A DNA stretch of 64,000 bases, from NCBI GenBank assembly GCA_965247505.1, contig OZ252020.1, forward strand, positions 930,001 to 994,000, given 5' to 3'. Position 1 is the stretch's first letter. Each line of letters opens with the position of its first letter. Made by a program: the position numbers and the translations under genes. The stretch is from CAIYRG01 sp965247505. GTDB lineage: Bacteria > Pseudomonadota > Alphaproteobacteria > Micropepsales > Micropepsaceae. This document shows, in pieces, positions 18,769-27,649 of this stretch. The notes beneath the pieces were generated by a model that saw only the letters and a program-made list of their open reading frames with translations, ran no database searches and was not told where the DNA came from.

Positions 18769-19320
18769 ATGGAGAGCCAGATCATGGACAGCGAGCGTAA
18801 GCGGGTACGCGACATGCGCACTGCGCTGGCCGTCCTTCTCGGGCTCTCGATGCTTTCCAATGCAGTGCTGGCTTATGGAATCGCGACCCGCGAGCGCATG
18901 GCTGTTCTGGTGCCGGCGATCTCTGGTCCGGTCTGGACGGTGGGCGAGAGCTGGGCGGGGCGGCGTTATCTGGAGGATACCGCGCGCACCGTTGCTGTCA
19001 CCCTGCTGACGCTGACGCCGGAGAACGCGAACCATGTCCTGGCGGCGGTGGAGCGCATGGCGCACGCCTCGGCGCGTGGCGCGATCAGCGCCTGGGTCGA
19101 GATCGAGGCGGCCAGGCTTGAGCAGCGCGATCTGGCAACGGCCTTTTATCCACAGCGCATCGATGTGGCGGCGGACGAGCTCGCGGTCGAGGTGTCTGGG
19201 GAACTGGTGAGCTGGCTGGGCCGCGAGGAGGCGAGCAGGACGCGCAAGCGCTACCGGCTGGTATTCGCGATCGAGGGTGGGCGCATCGGATTGCTGCGTT
19301 TCGAGGAATTGGAGGATTGA
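18769..19320 (+). CDS. traE: TraE, T4SS channel protein
   Basis: A 183-residue protein with one N-terminal membrane anchor (about residues 18-38, ALAVLLGLSMLSNAVLAYGI) and a periplasmic domain ending FEELED. It matches TraE (VirB5/VirB8-like in function) by size, topology and position between traL and traK. TraE is required for pilus assembly. It starts 10 bp after traL; traK begins just after its stop. Confidence 0.85.
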   Translation: MESQIMDSERKRVRDMRTALAVLLGLSMLSNAVLAYGIATRERMAVLVPAISGPVWTVGESWAGRRYLEDTARTVAVTLLTLTPENANHVLAAVERMAHASARGAISAWVEIEAARLEQRDLATAFYPQRIDVAADELAVEVSGELVSWLGREEASRTRKRYRLVFAIEGGRIGLLRFEELED

Positions 19321-19322
19321 AG

Positions 19323-20333
19323 ATGAGACAAGGGACGAACAACAACACGGGCAAGACCATAGGGAGCGTTCACGGCTCGCGTCTCCGAAGGCAAATTGGC
19401 CAGGCAAAGGCGATCCGCCTGAACACTTGGAACCGGAACATTGGGTGGGCCACAAGAGATTCGATATCTCTAGACCATACGCCCAAGCAGCCTCGTTCAC
19501 GGCGGCTTGGGCGGCTGGCGGCGCTGAGCAGCGCACACTCTATGTATACACTCTTTATATACGCACTTCTTGTATGTGTGCCGTACCTCGCGGCCGTGAC
19601 ACCGGCCCTGGCGATTCAGATCCTTGACGCGGCCGATCACGCGGAACTCTCGGCGGAGATCTCGGGCAGCGCGGTAAACCGGATTACGCTCTTAAGGGAC
19701 CGCATCGCGCGGGTGATACGCGCGCCTGGCGGCTTCACCGTCGAGCACGACGCGGCCCGGGGCGATATCTATCTGCGCCCGGCCGCTTTGAGCAATTCCG
19801 GAATTGCAGCCCAAATGGGGCAATCGCCGGTGCCGGAAACCGTGACGCTCTTTCTCGGCACCGAGCGGGGCTTCACCTATCGCCTGACGCTCAGCGTTGC
19901 TATGCGCGATTCGGCGCAAGTAATGATCCGCAACCAGGACACATCGGTTGCAGCCGGTGCCGCGCCTAAAAGCGATCCTTATCAGGCCGAACTCGTCGCG
20001 CTGATCCGCGCGGCTGCGCGTCGTGAGCCGCTGCCGGGCTATGTCATCGAGGCGCATGATGCGGAACCGGGCAGCGGGAATATCACGCCGCCTGTGGGTG
20101 CAAATCATCACGTCACAACCATAGAGATCTGGCGCGGGCCGCATCTGATCGCCCGGGTGCTGTCGGCGCCCGCCGGTGCATTTACCGACGCGGCCGCTCT
20201 TGGCGCAGGTTTTAGTCCTTCAATCGCTGCCGCCTGGCTTGCGGCGCCGGGGAGCGGCCCGGATGGCGGGCGGCTTGCGGTGGTTGTGCATGAGGGCCGG
20301 TATGAGGGCCGGAAAGCTGGAGAAATGCAATGA
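19323..20333 (+). CDS. traK: TraK, outer-membrane-associated secretin-like core protein
   Basis: Start 19323 is chosen for its ribosome binding site (GGAGG seven bases upstream, inside the traE end). This gives 336 residues with an unusual basic leader of about 73 residues before a hydrophobic signal-like segment (MYTLFIYALLVCVPYLAA, ATG 19542). The mature part matches TraK (VirB9 counterpart): SAVNRITLLRDRIARV, a TVTLF strand and a C-terminal VTTIEIWR. TraK with TraB and TraV forms the envelope-spanning core. It overlaps traB by 4 bp. Confidence 0.82.
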   Translation: MRQGTNNNTGKTIGSVHGSRLRRQIGQAKAIRLNTWNRNIGWATRDSISLDHTPKQPRSRRLGRLAALSSAHSMYTLFIYALLVCVPYLAAVTPALAIQILDAADHAELSAEISGSAVNRITLLRDRIARVIRAPGGFTVEHDAARGDIYLRPAALSNSGIAAQMGQSPVPETVTLFLGTERGFTYRLTLSVAMRDSAQVMIRNQDTSVAAGAAPKSDPYQAELVALIRAAARREPLPGYVIEAHDAEPGSGNITPPVGANHHVTTIEIWRGPHLIARVLSAPAGAFTDAAALGAGFSPSIAAAWLAAPGSGPDGGRLAVVVHEGRYEGRKAGEMQ

Positions 20334-21565
20334 GCACGGACGATAGCGAGACGCGCAAGGTCCGGCGCGGCCAGTTGTTTCTGTTCTCGGCCATCGCGGC
20401 GGTTGTTCTCGGCGTGTTCGCAGCGTGGCTCTCGGCCGGCGGCGGCGATGTACCCACTTTGAGCACCGGCATCGATGCAGAGCTGGCCGGCGAGGGAACA
20501 GCGGAAGCGGGCTGGGTACGGAACTCCGAGGTTCGCCTGGGCGGTATCGAAGCGCAGCTCAGGGATATGGAGGCGCGGAGCCGTCGTCTCGAGCAGGACA
20601 ATACCGGTCTCCAGGCGCAATTGCGCGATAACGCGGAGGATGCGCGGAGCGTCATCGACAGTCTGCTGGCGGAAATCGAGCCATTCAGGCGCGAGAGCGA
20701 TAGCCGGCAGGCCGATAACTGGGAGGCCGCAGGAGTGCCGGGTGTCGAAGGCAACGGCTTCTTCTCCGGTGCCGGCAATGCAAACAGCCCCGCGTCCGGC
20801 GCGGGTGCGGCGCCGGGTCTTCCCGATGCGCCGATGATGCTCGAGTTCAATCTCGATGCCGGCGCCGCCCCTGAGACAGCGGATGAAACGCTAAGGACCG
20901 GCGAGGCATCGAAGCCGCTCGGGGCGTATGTCCCGGCCGGCGGTTATGCCGAAGCGGTCGTGCTGGCCGGCGCCGATGCGTCCGCGGGGGTGGCGTCCCA
21001 GGGCGATCCGCGCCCGGTGCTTCTGCGCCTGACCGGCCCCGCCTATAGCGCGGCGGATCAGGGCATGGCGGCGGAGGTGGATCTGACAGGCTGCACCGTG
21101 ACCGGGGCGGCCTATGGCGATCTGTCCTCGGAGAAGGTCTATGTGCGGCTGCAAACCCTTGCCTGTACGGGGCAAACCCCCGGGACAGTGATCGAGACCG
21201 GGGTCGCGGGCTTTGTCGCCGGCGCCGGAAAGGCCGGGGTGCGCGGTCCGGTGGTGAGCCGCGAGGGCGCGCTGATCGAGAAGGCGTTTCTTTCGGGACT
21301 GGTTTCCGGGATCGGCCAGGGCGTCTCTAGCGCCTTCCAGCCTCAGGCTGTCGCTTCCGGCGGCGCGGCTGCGATCGCCAACACAGGATTGGCCGATATC
21401 GGCCGTGCAGGTCTTGGCGCCGGCGCTGCCTCCACCGGGCAAAAGGTCAGCGACTATCTGATCCGCCGGGCCGAGCAATATCAGCCGGTCATTCAATTGC
21501 AAGCCGGAACCCGCGTCACCGTGGTGTTCCTAGAAGGCGCCTGGCTCGACGGGCGCGGGGAGTAG
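20330..21565 (+). CDS. traB: TraB, VirB10-type core scaffold
   Basis: 411 residues. There is a cytoplasmic start, one membrane span (LFLFSAIAAVVLGVFAAWL, about residues 16-34), a coiled-coil-like linker at about 65-125, then a C-terminal TrbI/VirB10-like beta domain with ...VRLQTLACTGQ..., a helical antenna-like segment rich in Ala/Gly and VTVVFLEGAWLDG at the end. TraB links inner and outer membranes in the F-type channel and interacts with TraK and TraV, its neighbours. It starts within the traK stop (ATGA) and ends 4 bp before traV. Confidence 0.9.
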   Translation: MSTDDSETRKVRRGQLFLFSAIAAVVLGVFAAWLSAGGGDVPTLSTGIDAELAGEGTAEAGWVRNSEVRLGGIEAQLRDMEARSRRLEQDNTGLQAQLRDNAEDARSVIDSLLAEIEPFRRESDSRQADNWEAAGVPGVEGNGFFSGAGNANSPASGAGAAPGLPDAPMMLEFNLDAGAAPETADETLRTGEASKPLGAYVPAGGYAEAVVLAGADASAGVASQGDPRPVLLRLTGPAYSAADQGMAAEVDLTGCTVTGAAYGDLSSEKVYVRLQTLACTGQTPGTVIETGVAGFVAGAGKAGVRGPVVSREGALIEKAFLSGLVSGIGQGVSSAFQPQAVASGGAAAIANTGLADIGRAGLGAGAASTGQKVSDYLIRRAEQYQPVIQLQAGTRVTVVFLEGAWLDGRGE

Positions 21566-21569
21566 AAAA

Positions 21570-22259
21570 ATGATCGAACGCAAGAAGACGACTAGTTCGC
21601 TGCGAAGCGCACTGCGCCTGCGGGGCACGCTGTGCCTGCTGGGCGTCCTGGCGCTGGGCGGCTGCTCGGCCACCCATGTCGGCGATGCCTGGCAGTGTCC
21701 GCTTAGCCAAGGTCATGCCTGCACGAGTGTCGCCGGCGCCGATCCGGCAGTGGTGAAAGCGGCGGAGCGCAAAAGCATCCCGACCCGCGCGCCTCTCTAC
21801 CTGCGGGCGCAAGCCGCCGCGCCTGCGGCGACGGACAAACCCGCGCCAGGCTGCGCTGGCACCTGCAACCCGCTGGGCTGGCTCGCACGACTGTTCGAAA
21901 AGCGTGAGGATGAAGCCGGATCAGGTGGCGATGGGACTGAAAACGGTTCCAGCGTTGCAGATGAGTCCGGCGCCAAGCAAATAACAGGGAGCGGTGGGCA
22001 GACCAATATAGTCCCCGTCCCGACCCAAACCGATGCGGCGCGTGCCGATCCATCGGCGCCGGACACCGAGGGTTCCACCCCCGTACTGACGGCTTCCACT
22101 TCCCTTCCGGCCCCTTTGGTCCCTGCGGGCGATGATCTTCGCACAGCTGAGGTGATCGGGCGCATCTGGATTGCGCCGTTTGTCGATGCCGAAGGCGTCT
22201 ATCACGAGGCCGGCTGGGTGCGCGCGGTGATGGAGCCGTCCGGCTGGAGGCTTCCATGA
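21570..22259 (+). CDS. traV: TraV, outer-membrane lipoprotein
   Basis: 229 residues with a lipoprotein signal: a basic start, hydrophobic core and the lipobox LALGGC with the lipidated Cys at residue 32. Further cysteines follow (WQCPLSQGHAC, CAGTC), as in TraV. The middle is low complexity; the C-terminus (IGRIWIAPFVDAEGVYHEAG) is the conserved TraV end. TraV (VirB7 role) anchors the core complex in the outer membrane. Overlaps traC by 4 bp. Confidence 0.87.
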   Translation: MIERKKTTSSLRSALRLRGTLCLLGVLALGGCSATHVGDAWQCPLSQGHACTSVAGADPAVVKAAERKSIPTRAPLYLRAQAAAPAATDKPAPGCAGTCNPLGWLARLFEKREDEAGSGGDGTENGSSVADESGAKQITGSGGQTNIVPVPTQTDAARADPSAPDTEGSTPVLTASTSLPAPLVPAGDDLRTAEVIGRIWIAPFVDAEGVYHEAGWVRAVMEPSGWRLP

Positions 22260-24955
22260 TCGCGCGGCTGCTCGATCTCTTCGAGGGACCGGATTCGCTT
22301 AGCCCCTGGTCACCGCCGGAATTCCTTCCGCCGCTGCACGGGCTGCTGCCGTGGCGGGCCTGGGACGAGAGAAGCGAGCTCTATATCAACGCGGCGAGCC
22401 ACGGCTTCGTGCTTGAGCTTCCGCCGTTCTCCGGGATCGACGGCGAAGCCTTGAGCGCGCTTGCCGGCACATTGGCCGACGGCGCGCCCGAGCGCTGCAC
22501 CCTGCAAATCATTCATTGGGCGAGCCCGCGTTTCGGGGCGGCGCTATCGTCCTGGGCGGCACCGCGTAAAGGAGCGGGCGGCCTTCAGGCGGCCATGGCG
22601 GAACGCCGCGAGCAGCTATTCACAAGCGCCGGCTGGCGTCCGATGCATGAGGGCGGCCCGCCCTTTACCTGCAACGATTACCGTGTCTTCGCCGCAGCCA
22701 GTCTTGCGGGCCTGCCCGGACCTGCCTCGGAGACTTCGCTTGGGGGCTTTAGGCGCGCGCTCGAGGGCACGCTGTCCTCTGCCGGAGCCATCGCCCGGCG
22801 CCTAGCGCCGGACGGTCTTCTTTCTCTTGCCGCAGAGCTTGCCACTCCGGATGTGGCGGGATCACGCGACGGCGGGCTTGAGCGGCCTCTCCGGCGCTGG
22901 TCCCCGCGCGATCCGATCCATGCGCAGGCAGCGGCGCCCGGGCGCGCGCTCACCGTGGCGCCCACGGGGCTGGTGTTTCATCATCCGGACGGGATTGATG
23001 TGGCCGTGCGGGTACTCTCCGCACTCGCTTTTCCCGATGTCTGGCCCGGCTGGCGCGGCAACGCGCTGATCGGCGACTTCCACCGCGACTTCCTCCAGCC
23101 CGGCTGTCCGGTGTTGACCGCACTCATCATAAGCATGGGCGATGCGGCCGATGGCGAGCGGGCGTTTCTCAAATCCGCCCGCGCCACGCAACAGGCCGGA
23201 ACCGGCATCGCGCGTTATCTGCCCGGACTGCCTGAGAAGGCGAAAGACTGGCGCTTCGTTACCGAGCGCATCAAGAATGGCGAGAAGCTGGTGAAGGCGA
23301 GCTATTTCGTGGCCGTCTATGCCCCGCTCGACGCCATCGACGAGGCCGAGCAGGCGGTGCGCGCGATCTATCACGGCCAGGGCTGGCGCATGAGCGCCGA
23401 GCGCTATGTGCAACTTCCGTCCTGGCTTTCCTGCCTGCCGATGGCGCCAAGCGGCGGGCTCGATGCCGATCTCGCCCGTATGGGCCGCATGAAGACGCTG
23501 CTCACCTCGGCGGTGGTCAATCTCGCCCCGCTGCACGGCGAGTGGCGCGGCCAGCGCCTCAATGAATCCAATCCGCCGGTGCTGTTCCTGATCGGACGCC
23601 GGGGCCAGCCCGCGGGCTGGTCGCCCTTCGCCAACGAGGCCGGCAATTACAATGTCGCCGTAACCGGCAAGTCCGGCTCCGGCAAATCGGTTCTGATGCA
23701 GGAACTGGTCGCGGGCCTCATCGGCGCCGGCGGCGAGGCGGTCGTAATCGATGACGGGCGCTCGTTCCAGCATACCGCCGAGGCCCTCGATGGCGCCTTC
23801 ATCGCCTTCGGCAAGGACCCGGCCTGCCTCAACCCCTTCGCCATGATCGATGCCGGGACGGCGGCGGCGGACGGTGATTACCGCGAGGAATGCTTCGCCA
23901 TGCTGGCAGGCGTGCTGCGCCGCATGTGCCGCCGGCGCGGCGTTCTGGACGACATCGAGTCGGCGCTGATCGACGAGGCCATCGCCAAGACCTGGGACGA
24001 GGCCGGCGTTGATGCCGATCTCGGCCATGTCAGGCGCCATCTCGAAGCCCATGGCGACCGCCGCGCAGCCGATATGGGTGTTGCCCTCGGCCCCTGGTGT
24101 CCGGGCGGCGCAGTCGGGCGGCTGTTCGCCGGCGGCGAGACGCCCCGGCTCGATACCGCGCTTACCGTCTTCGAGCTCGCCGAGCTGAAAGGAAGGGGCG
24201 ATGTCCAGGGCGTGGTGCTGATGCTGGTGGTGTTTCTGGCGACACAGCGTATGTATCACGGCCCCAGAACCAGAGCCAAGGCGATCGTCATCGACGAGGC
24301 CTGGGATCTGCTTTCAGGCGAGGACAGCCGCTCGTTTCTAGAGGGCGCGGCGCGGCGCGCGCGCAAATACCGCGGCGCGCTGGTAACCGGTACGCAGTCA
24401 GTCAACGATTATTACGCCAACACGGCAGCGCGCGCGGCCTGGGACAACTCCGACTGGACTATTTTCCTCTCCCAGAAGGATGAATCGGTCGAACTCCTCA
24501 AACAGGAAAAGCGCATCCATTGCGATCCCGGCATGGAGCGGGCCCTGAAGAGTCTCAGCACTGTTGACGGCCGCCATGCCGAGATGGTGCTGCACGGCCC
24601 GGACGGCTGGCGCGTTGCGCGCCTCGTGCTCGATCCGTGGTCGGTGGCGCTCTTCTCCTCGCGCGGACCTGCCTTTACTGCCGTGGAAAAACTCAAGGCC
24701 GAGGGCCTCACCACAAGAGAAGCGATAGATAAGATCGCCGGCGTGCCTGCATCCGGCGCCGAGCCGAACGGGCAGCCCGAGCCGGACGGGCAAGCCTCGC
24801 CGGGCGAGCAGTCCGAGTCGGACGTGCAAGAGCAGTGCGCGGCGCAAGGCGCCGATCCAGATCCAGAACCAGGGTCCAGGGCCACGAGCGCCGAGACGCG
24901 GCCTTTTTTTGAACCCATTAGAGAACAAAACGAAAACAAAGGAGAGCGCAGATGA
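22256..24955 (+). CDS. traC: TraC, VirB4-type secretion ATPase
   Basis: 899 residues. There is an N-terminal TraC/VirB4 domain, Walker A GKSGSGKS at about residue 470 and Walker B AIVIDEAWDLL near 676, followed by the family motif ARKYRGALVTGTQS. It powers pilus assembly at the inner membrane. The last about 80 residues are low complexity (repeated EPNGQPEPDGQ-like). Overlaps traV and the next gene by 4 bp each. Confidence 0.95.
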   Translation: MIARLLDLFEGPDSLSPWSPPEFLPPLHGLLPWRAWDERSELYINAASHGFVLELPPFSGIDGEALSALAGTLADGAPERCTLQIIHWASPRFGAALSSWAAPRKGAGGLQAAMAERREQLFTSAGWRPMHEGGPPFTCNDYRVFAAASLAGLPGPASETSLGGFRRALEGTLSSAGAIARRLAPDGLLSLAAELATPDVAGSRDGGLERPLRRWSPRDPIHAQAAAPGRALTVAPTGLVFHHPDGIDVAVRVLSALAFPDVWPGWRGNALIGDFHRDFLQPGCPVLTALIISMGDAADGERAFLKSARATQQAGTGIARYLPGLPEKAKDWRFVTERIKNGEKLVKASYFVAVYAPLDAIDEAEQAVRAIYHGQGWRMSAERYVQLPSWLSCLPMAPSGGLDADLARMGRMKTLLTSAVVNLAPLHGEWRGQRLNESNPPVLFLIGRRGQPAGWSPFANEAGNYNVAVTGKSGSGKSVLMQELVAGLIGAGGEAVVIDDGRSFQHTAEALDGAFIAFGKDPACLNPFAMIDAGTAAADGDYREECFAMLAGVLRRMCRRRGVLDDIESALIDEAIAKTWDEAGVDADLGHVRRHLEAHGDRRAADMGVALGPWCPGGAVGRLFAGGETPRLDTALTVFELAELKGRGDVQGVVLMLVVFLATQRMYHGPRTRAKAIVIDEAWDLLSGEDSRSFLEGAARRARKYRGALVTGTQSVNDYYANTAARAAWDNSDWTIFLSQKDESVELLKQEKRIHCDPGMERALKSLSTVDGRHAEMVLHGPDGWRVARLVLDPWSVALFSSRGPAFTAVEKLKAEGLTTREAIDKIAGVPASGAEPNGQPEPDGQASPGEQSESDVQEQCAAQGADPDPEPGSRATSAETRPFFEPIREQNENKGERR

Positions 24956-25701
24956 GCGCAGCCAGGACAGGACGAGCGCATTTGCGCACCGGAACATCGA
25001 ACACTGAAACCAAGGAGAGGCCACTCTCCTGGCCGGGCGATCTGAAGAACGCAACACCTGAGAACATCGACTTCGAGGCGCTGGCCCATGTGCTGGCCAA
25101 CACCTGCCTTTGGGGCGGGCGAAGCCGGAGATTCCATTCCCTGGCCGCCCATGCAGTGATCTTGAGCGAGGAGATCGAGGCGCTCGAAGGGCTTGGCAAT
25201 GAAGACCGCCGGGCCTTGGCACTCCATGCGCTGCTCTTTGATGCCCCTGCCGCCTGGTTCGGCGACGCCGATGCCGGAGGACAGCCTTCAGCGCGGGCAA
25301 TTGAACGTACAAAACGCGAGGGTGAAGCTGTCCGCCGGGCGGTGCTGGAGGCCGCAGGGCTCGATCCCGAACTGCCCGATGAATGGTCCGAGCTGCTGCG
25401 CTTCGTGAAGCGCATGACCGGGGCGGCCGAGCGCCGCGATCTGCCCGACGCTGCACAGCATAGCGGGGCTTCGACCGCGTTTCCGCCGTGCAAGCGCCGC
25501 ATCAGGCCGCTGGGTCCGGAGCGTGCCGCCCGGCTCTGGCTCGAGCGCTTTAACGCTCTGAAGAGGCCGCCGAGAGACGCGGCCGCGGCTCATTCCAATC
25601 CCGTCAAAAAAACCAATGAAGAGGAGACACGCGATGGCGCGCACAAACCGGCACAAAAACCGGCAGAAACCCAAACGCAGCGGGCTGATAGGAAAGACTG
25701 A
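24952..25701 (+). CDS. Degenerate HD-domain-like protein inside the tra operon
   Basis: 249 residues with no counterpart in the classical F tra order. The stretch FEALAHVLANTCLWGG then RRFHSLAAHAVILSEEI and ALALHALLFDAPAAWFGD aligns by eye with YfbR-like HD phosphohydrolases of alphaproteobacterial plasmids (RRFYSVAQHS...LLHDAAEAFIGD). The first His is kept (SLAAH), but the His of the HD pair is replaced by Phe (LLFD), so metal-dependent hydrolysis is probably lost or changed. The C-terminal about 60 residues are charged and low complexity. It overlaps traC by 4 bp, so it is co-translated. Function unknown; perhaps a structural or regulatory role. Confidence 0.65.
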   Translation: MSAARTGRAHLRTGTSNTETKERPLSWPGDLKNATPENIDFEALAHVLANTCLWGGRSRRFHSLAAHAVILSEEIEALEGLGNEDRRALALHALLFDAPAAWFGDADAGGQPSARAIERTKREGEAVRRAVLEAAGLDPELPDEWSELLRFVKRMTGAAERRDLPDAAQHSGASTAFPPCKRRIRPLGPERAARLWLERFNALKRPPRDAAAAHSNPVKKTNEEETRDGAHKPAQKPAETQTQRADRKD

Positions 25702-25951
25702 CCCGATGCCCCATGAGCGAGCAAAGCGCCATACGGGCCGGCGGCTCCAGGTGGTCCGCGACACAGAAACCGTGTTCCGCGAGGCGATCCTTGCGGGCGT
25801 GTTGTCGGGGATCCCGGGCGAGCCGCTTTACGCGGGGCATTACCTCTACATGTTCCATGATGAGGACGGTGTCGCCTGGTTCAAGCACCGCGACACCCGC
25901 GCCTACCTCTCCATGCGGCCTATGAGGCACGCCGCCGGGGGCGGATCGTGA
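25634..25951 (+). CDS. Small hypothetical protein in tra operon
   Basis: 105 residues from the ATG at 25634, which has a well-placed ribosome binding site (GAGGAGA). The N-terminus is very basic (ARTNRHKNRQKPKRSG). The C-terminal part reads GEPLYAGHYLYMFHDEDGVAWFKHRDTRAYL, suggesting a compact beta-containing domain. I do not recognise the family. It overlaps the preceding gene's end by about 70 bp in another frame and overlaps the next gene by 4 bp, so it is tightly coupled to the operon. Confidence 0.6.
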   Translation: MARTNRHKNRQKPKRSGLIGKTDPMPHERAKRHTGRRLQVVRDTETVFREAILAGVLSGIPGEPLYAGHYLYMFHDEDGVAWFKHRDTRAYLSMRPMRHAAGGGS

Positions 25952-26328
25952 GCGAGCTTCGCGTTCTCGCGGCCGCCATGCTGCTTGCGGGTGGCGTGGC
26001 GGCGGCGGTCTCGGCCGCAACGATCCGCTTTGCCGCGGATGAGCGCCCGCGTATCGCCGGCGTAAGGATTGGCGAACTCGCGGCGGAGTATGCGGCCCAG
26101 GCCGTCCGCGCCGATGGCGCGCCGGAAGAAACCGCGATCGCGGCGCGCGCCTGGGCGCTGGCGCTCGAAGATGCGTTGAGACAAGTCGCGATGCGCAATC
26201 GGGCGGTGCTGTTTTCCGCCCATGCCATCGCTGCCGGCGCCCCCGATGTCACGGCGCAAGTCGAGGCGGCGCTCGCCGCCGCTGTCCGCCCCCCCGTCAT
26301 GAATGCAACTGAGGAGCCCTTGCCGTGA
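25948..26328 (+). CDS. trbI: TrbI-like F-type transfer protein
   Basis: 126 residues from a GTG that overlaps the upstream stop. An N-terminal hydrophobic anchor (LAAAMLLAGGVAAAVSAA) is followed by an Ala-rich helical periplasmic region. Its position between traC and the peptidase/traW, its size and topology match F-type TrbI, which affects pilus retraction and length. Sequence conservation in this family is low, so the call leans on context. Confidence 0.6.
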   Translation: MSELRVLAAAMLLAGGVAAAVSAATIRFAADERPRIAGVRIGELAAEYAAQAVRADGAPEETAIAARAWALALEDALRQVAMRNRAVLFSAHAIAAGAPDVTAQVEAALAAAVRPPVMNATEEPLP

Positions 26329-26963
26329 TCGCAGATATCACCGCGCGCGAGCGCAATCGGATTATCGCCTGCTTCATCGGTCTCGCCGTGCTGTGGCTGT
26401 TCGCCGCCTCGCGCCTATACATCAACACGAGCTGGTCGGACGATGCCTGGGGCTATGTTCTGCTTCCGCTCGGCACGCCCTCGATCGGCGATCGTGTCCT
26501 GTTCAAGCCGCCCCTCGCTGTGAACGCGGCTGTTCCCTACCTCAAGACCGTACGCGGGCTGCCAGGCTCGCAGGTGAGTGTTAACGGCGATCGCATGGTC
26601 TCTGTAGACGGGACCGCGCTCGGGAAAGCCAAGACCAATGCCCTCGACGGCAGAACGCTCGAAGCCTTGGCGCCTGGGATCGTGCCCGATGGCCACTATT
26701 ATCTGCACGCCGATCACATCGACAGCCATGACAGCCGTTACGCCGAGATCGGCCTGGTGCCGCGCGAGCGCATTCTCGGGCGCGCCCTGGCGCTGCCGGA
26801 TCTGCCCTGGCTCGGTCTCGAAGGTCCGCTGGTAGGCCCGCAAGATGAGCCCCCGGGAATCCCTGCTGTGCAATTCGATCCTTTTTTCACGACCGCGCCA
26901 GAATATGTGCGTGGGCTTGCGCCCGGGCATGCCGGCGGCAATCCGGAGGAGGACCGGCCATGA
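26325..26963 (+). CDS. S26-family signal peptidase (TraF/TrhF type)
   Basis: 212 residues with an N-terminal membrane span (IIACFIGLAVLWLFAASRLY) followed by NTSWSDDAWGYVLLPL, corresponding to the NT.S...G.Y region with the nucleophilic Ser in TraF-type peptidases. The sequence YLKTVRGLPGSQVSVNGD carries the general-base Lys in its usual context. Such peptidases mature conjugative pilin; in plasmid RP4 the TraF peptidase also cyclises it. The presence of this peptidase in an otherwise F-like operon is seen in some H-, A/C- and SXT-type systems. The start overlaps the trbI stop. Confidence 0.8.
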   Translation: MIADITARERNRIIACFIGLAVLWLFAASRLYINTSWSDDAWGYVLLPLGTPSIGDRVLFKPPLAVNAAVPYLKTVRGLPGSQVSVNGDRMVSVDGTALGKAKTNALDGRTLEALAPGIVPDGHYYLHADHIDSHDSRYAEIGLVPRERILGRALALPDLPWLGLEGPLVGPQDEPPGIPAVQFDPFFTTAPEYVRGLAPGHAGGNPEEDRP

Positions 26964-27649
26964 TCCTCCGTTCTCCCATCTCCTGCCGGCGGGCCGCGTC
27001 GGCGGCGCTGTGTCTCGCACTGGCCGTGCAAATGTTCGCCGGACCTACTCTCGCAAAAAATCTGGGCGTGCGCGGCCAGATTTGGGCGATCGCCGAGCCA
27101 GATCTTCTGACGCAAATCGAGGCCCGGCTTGTCACTCTCAAGGATTCCGGCGAACTCAATCGTCTGGGTGAGGAGGCCCGATCGCGCGCCAGGTCCCTCA
27201 TCGAGGCGCCGGAGCGCATCGAAGGCATCGCGCCGGCGCGCGAACGAAGCACAAGGCTGTTCGATCCCGCGATCACGGTGGAGCGCGATATCGTAACCGC
27301 GGACGGCACGCTTATCGCCACAGCCGGGACCCGGATTAATCCTTTCGCGCATTATCCGCTGACCCGCGATCTGCTGTTCGTAGACGGCACGCGTGCCGTG
27401 GAGGTCGACTGGGCTCTGGCGCATGAGCGGCCCGCAAAGATCATCCTCCTTGCCGGGCGCCCCTTGGAACTCGCGCGGACCCATGGCCGTCCTTTCTTCT
27501 TCGATCAGGGCGGAACGCTGACCGCGCGCTTCGATCTACAGGCGACGCCCTCGCTGATAGGGCGGGAGGGAACGCATCTGCGCATCACCGAGATCCCGCT
27601 CGACGACACGAACCCCAAATTCAAACACGACGGAGAGGTGGAACAATGA
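26960..27649 (+). CDS. traW: TraW, periplasmic pilus assembly protein
   Basis: 229 residues with a signal peptide (SAALCLALAVQMFAGPTLA). The mature start KNLGVRGQIWAIAEPDLL is the conserved TraW N-terminus, and later INPFAHYPLTRDLLFVDG and PFFFDQGGTLTARFDLQATP are characteristic. TraW is periplasmic and acts with TrbC and TraU in pilus assembly. It is joined by 4-bp overlaps to the peptidase upstream and traU downstream. Confidence 0.92.
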   Translation: MILRSPISCRRAASAALCLALAVQMFAGPTLAKNLGVRGQIWAIAEPDLLTQIEARLVTLKDSGELNRLGEEARSRARSLIEAPERIEGIAPARERSTRLFDPAITVERDIVTADGTLIATAGTRINPFAHYPLTRDLLFVDGTRAVEVDWALAHERPAKIILLAGRPLELARTHGRPFFFDQGGTLTARFDLQATPSLIGREGTHLRITEIPLDDTNPKFKHDGEVEQ

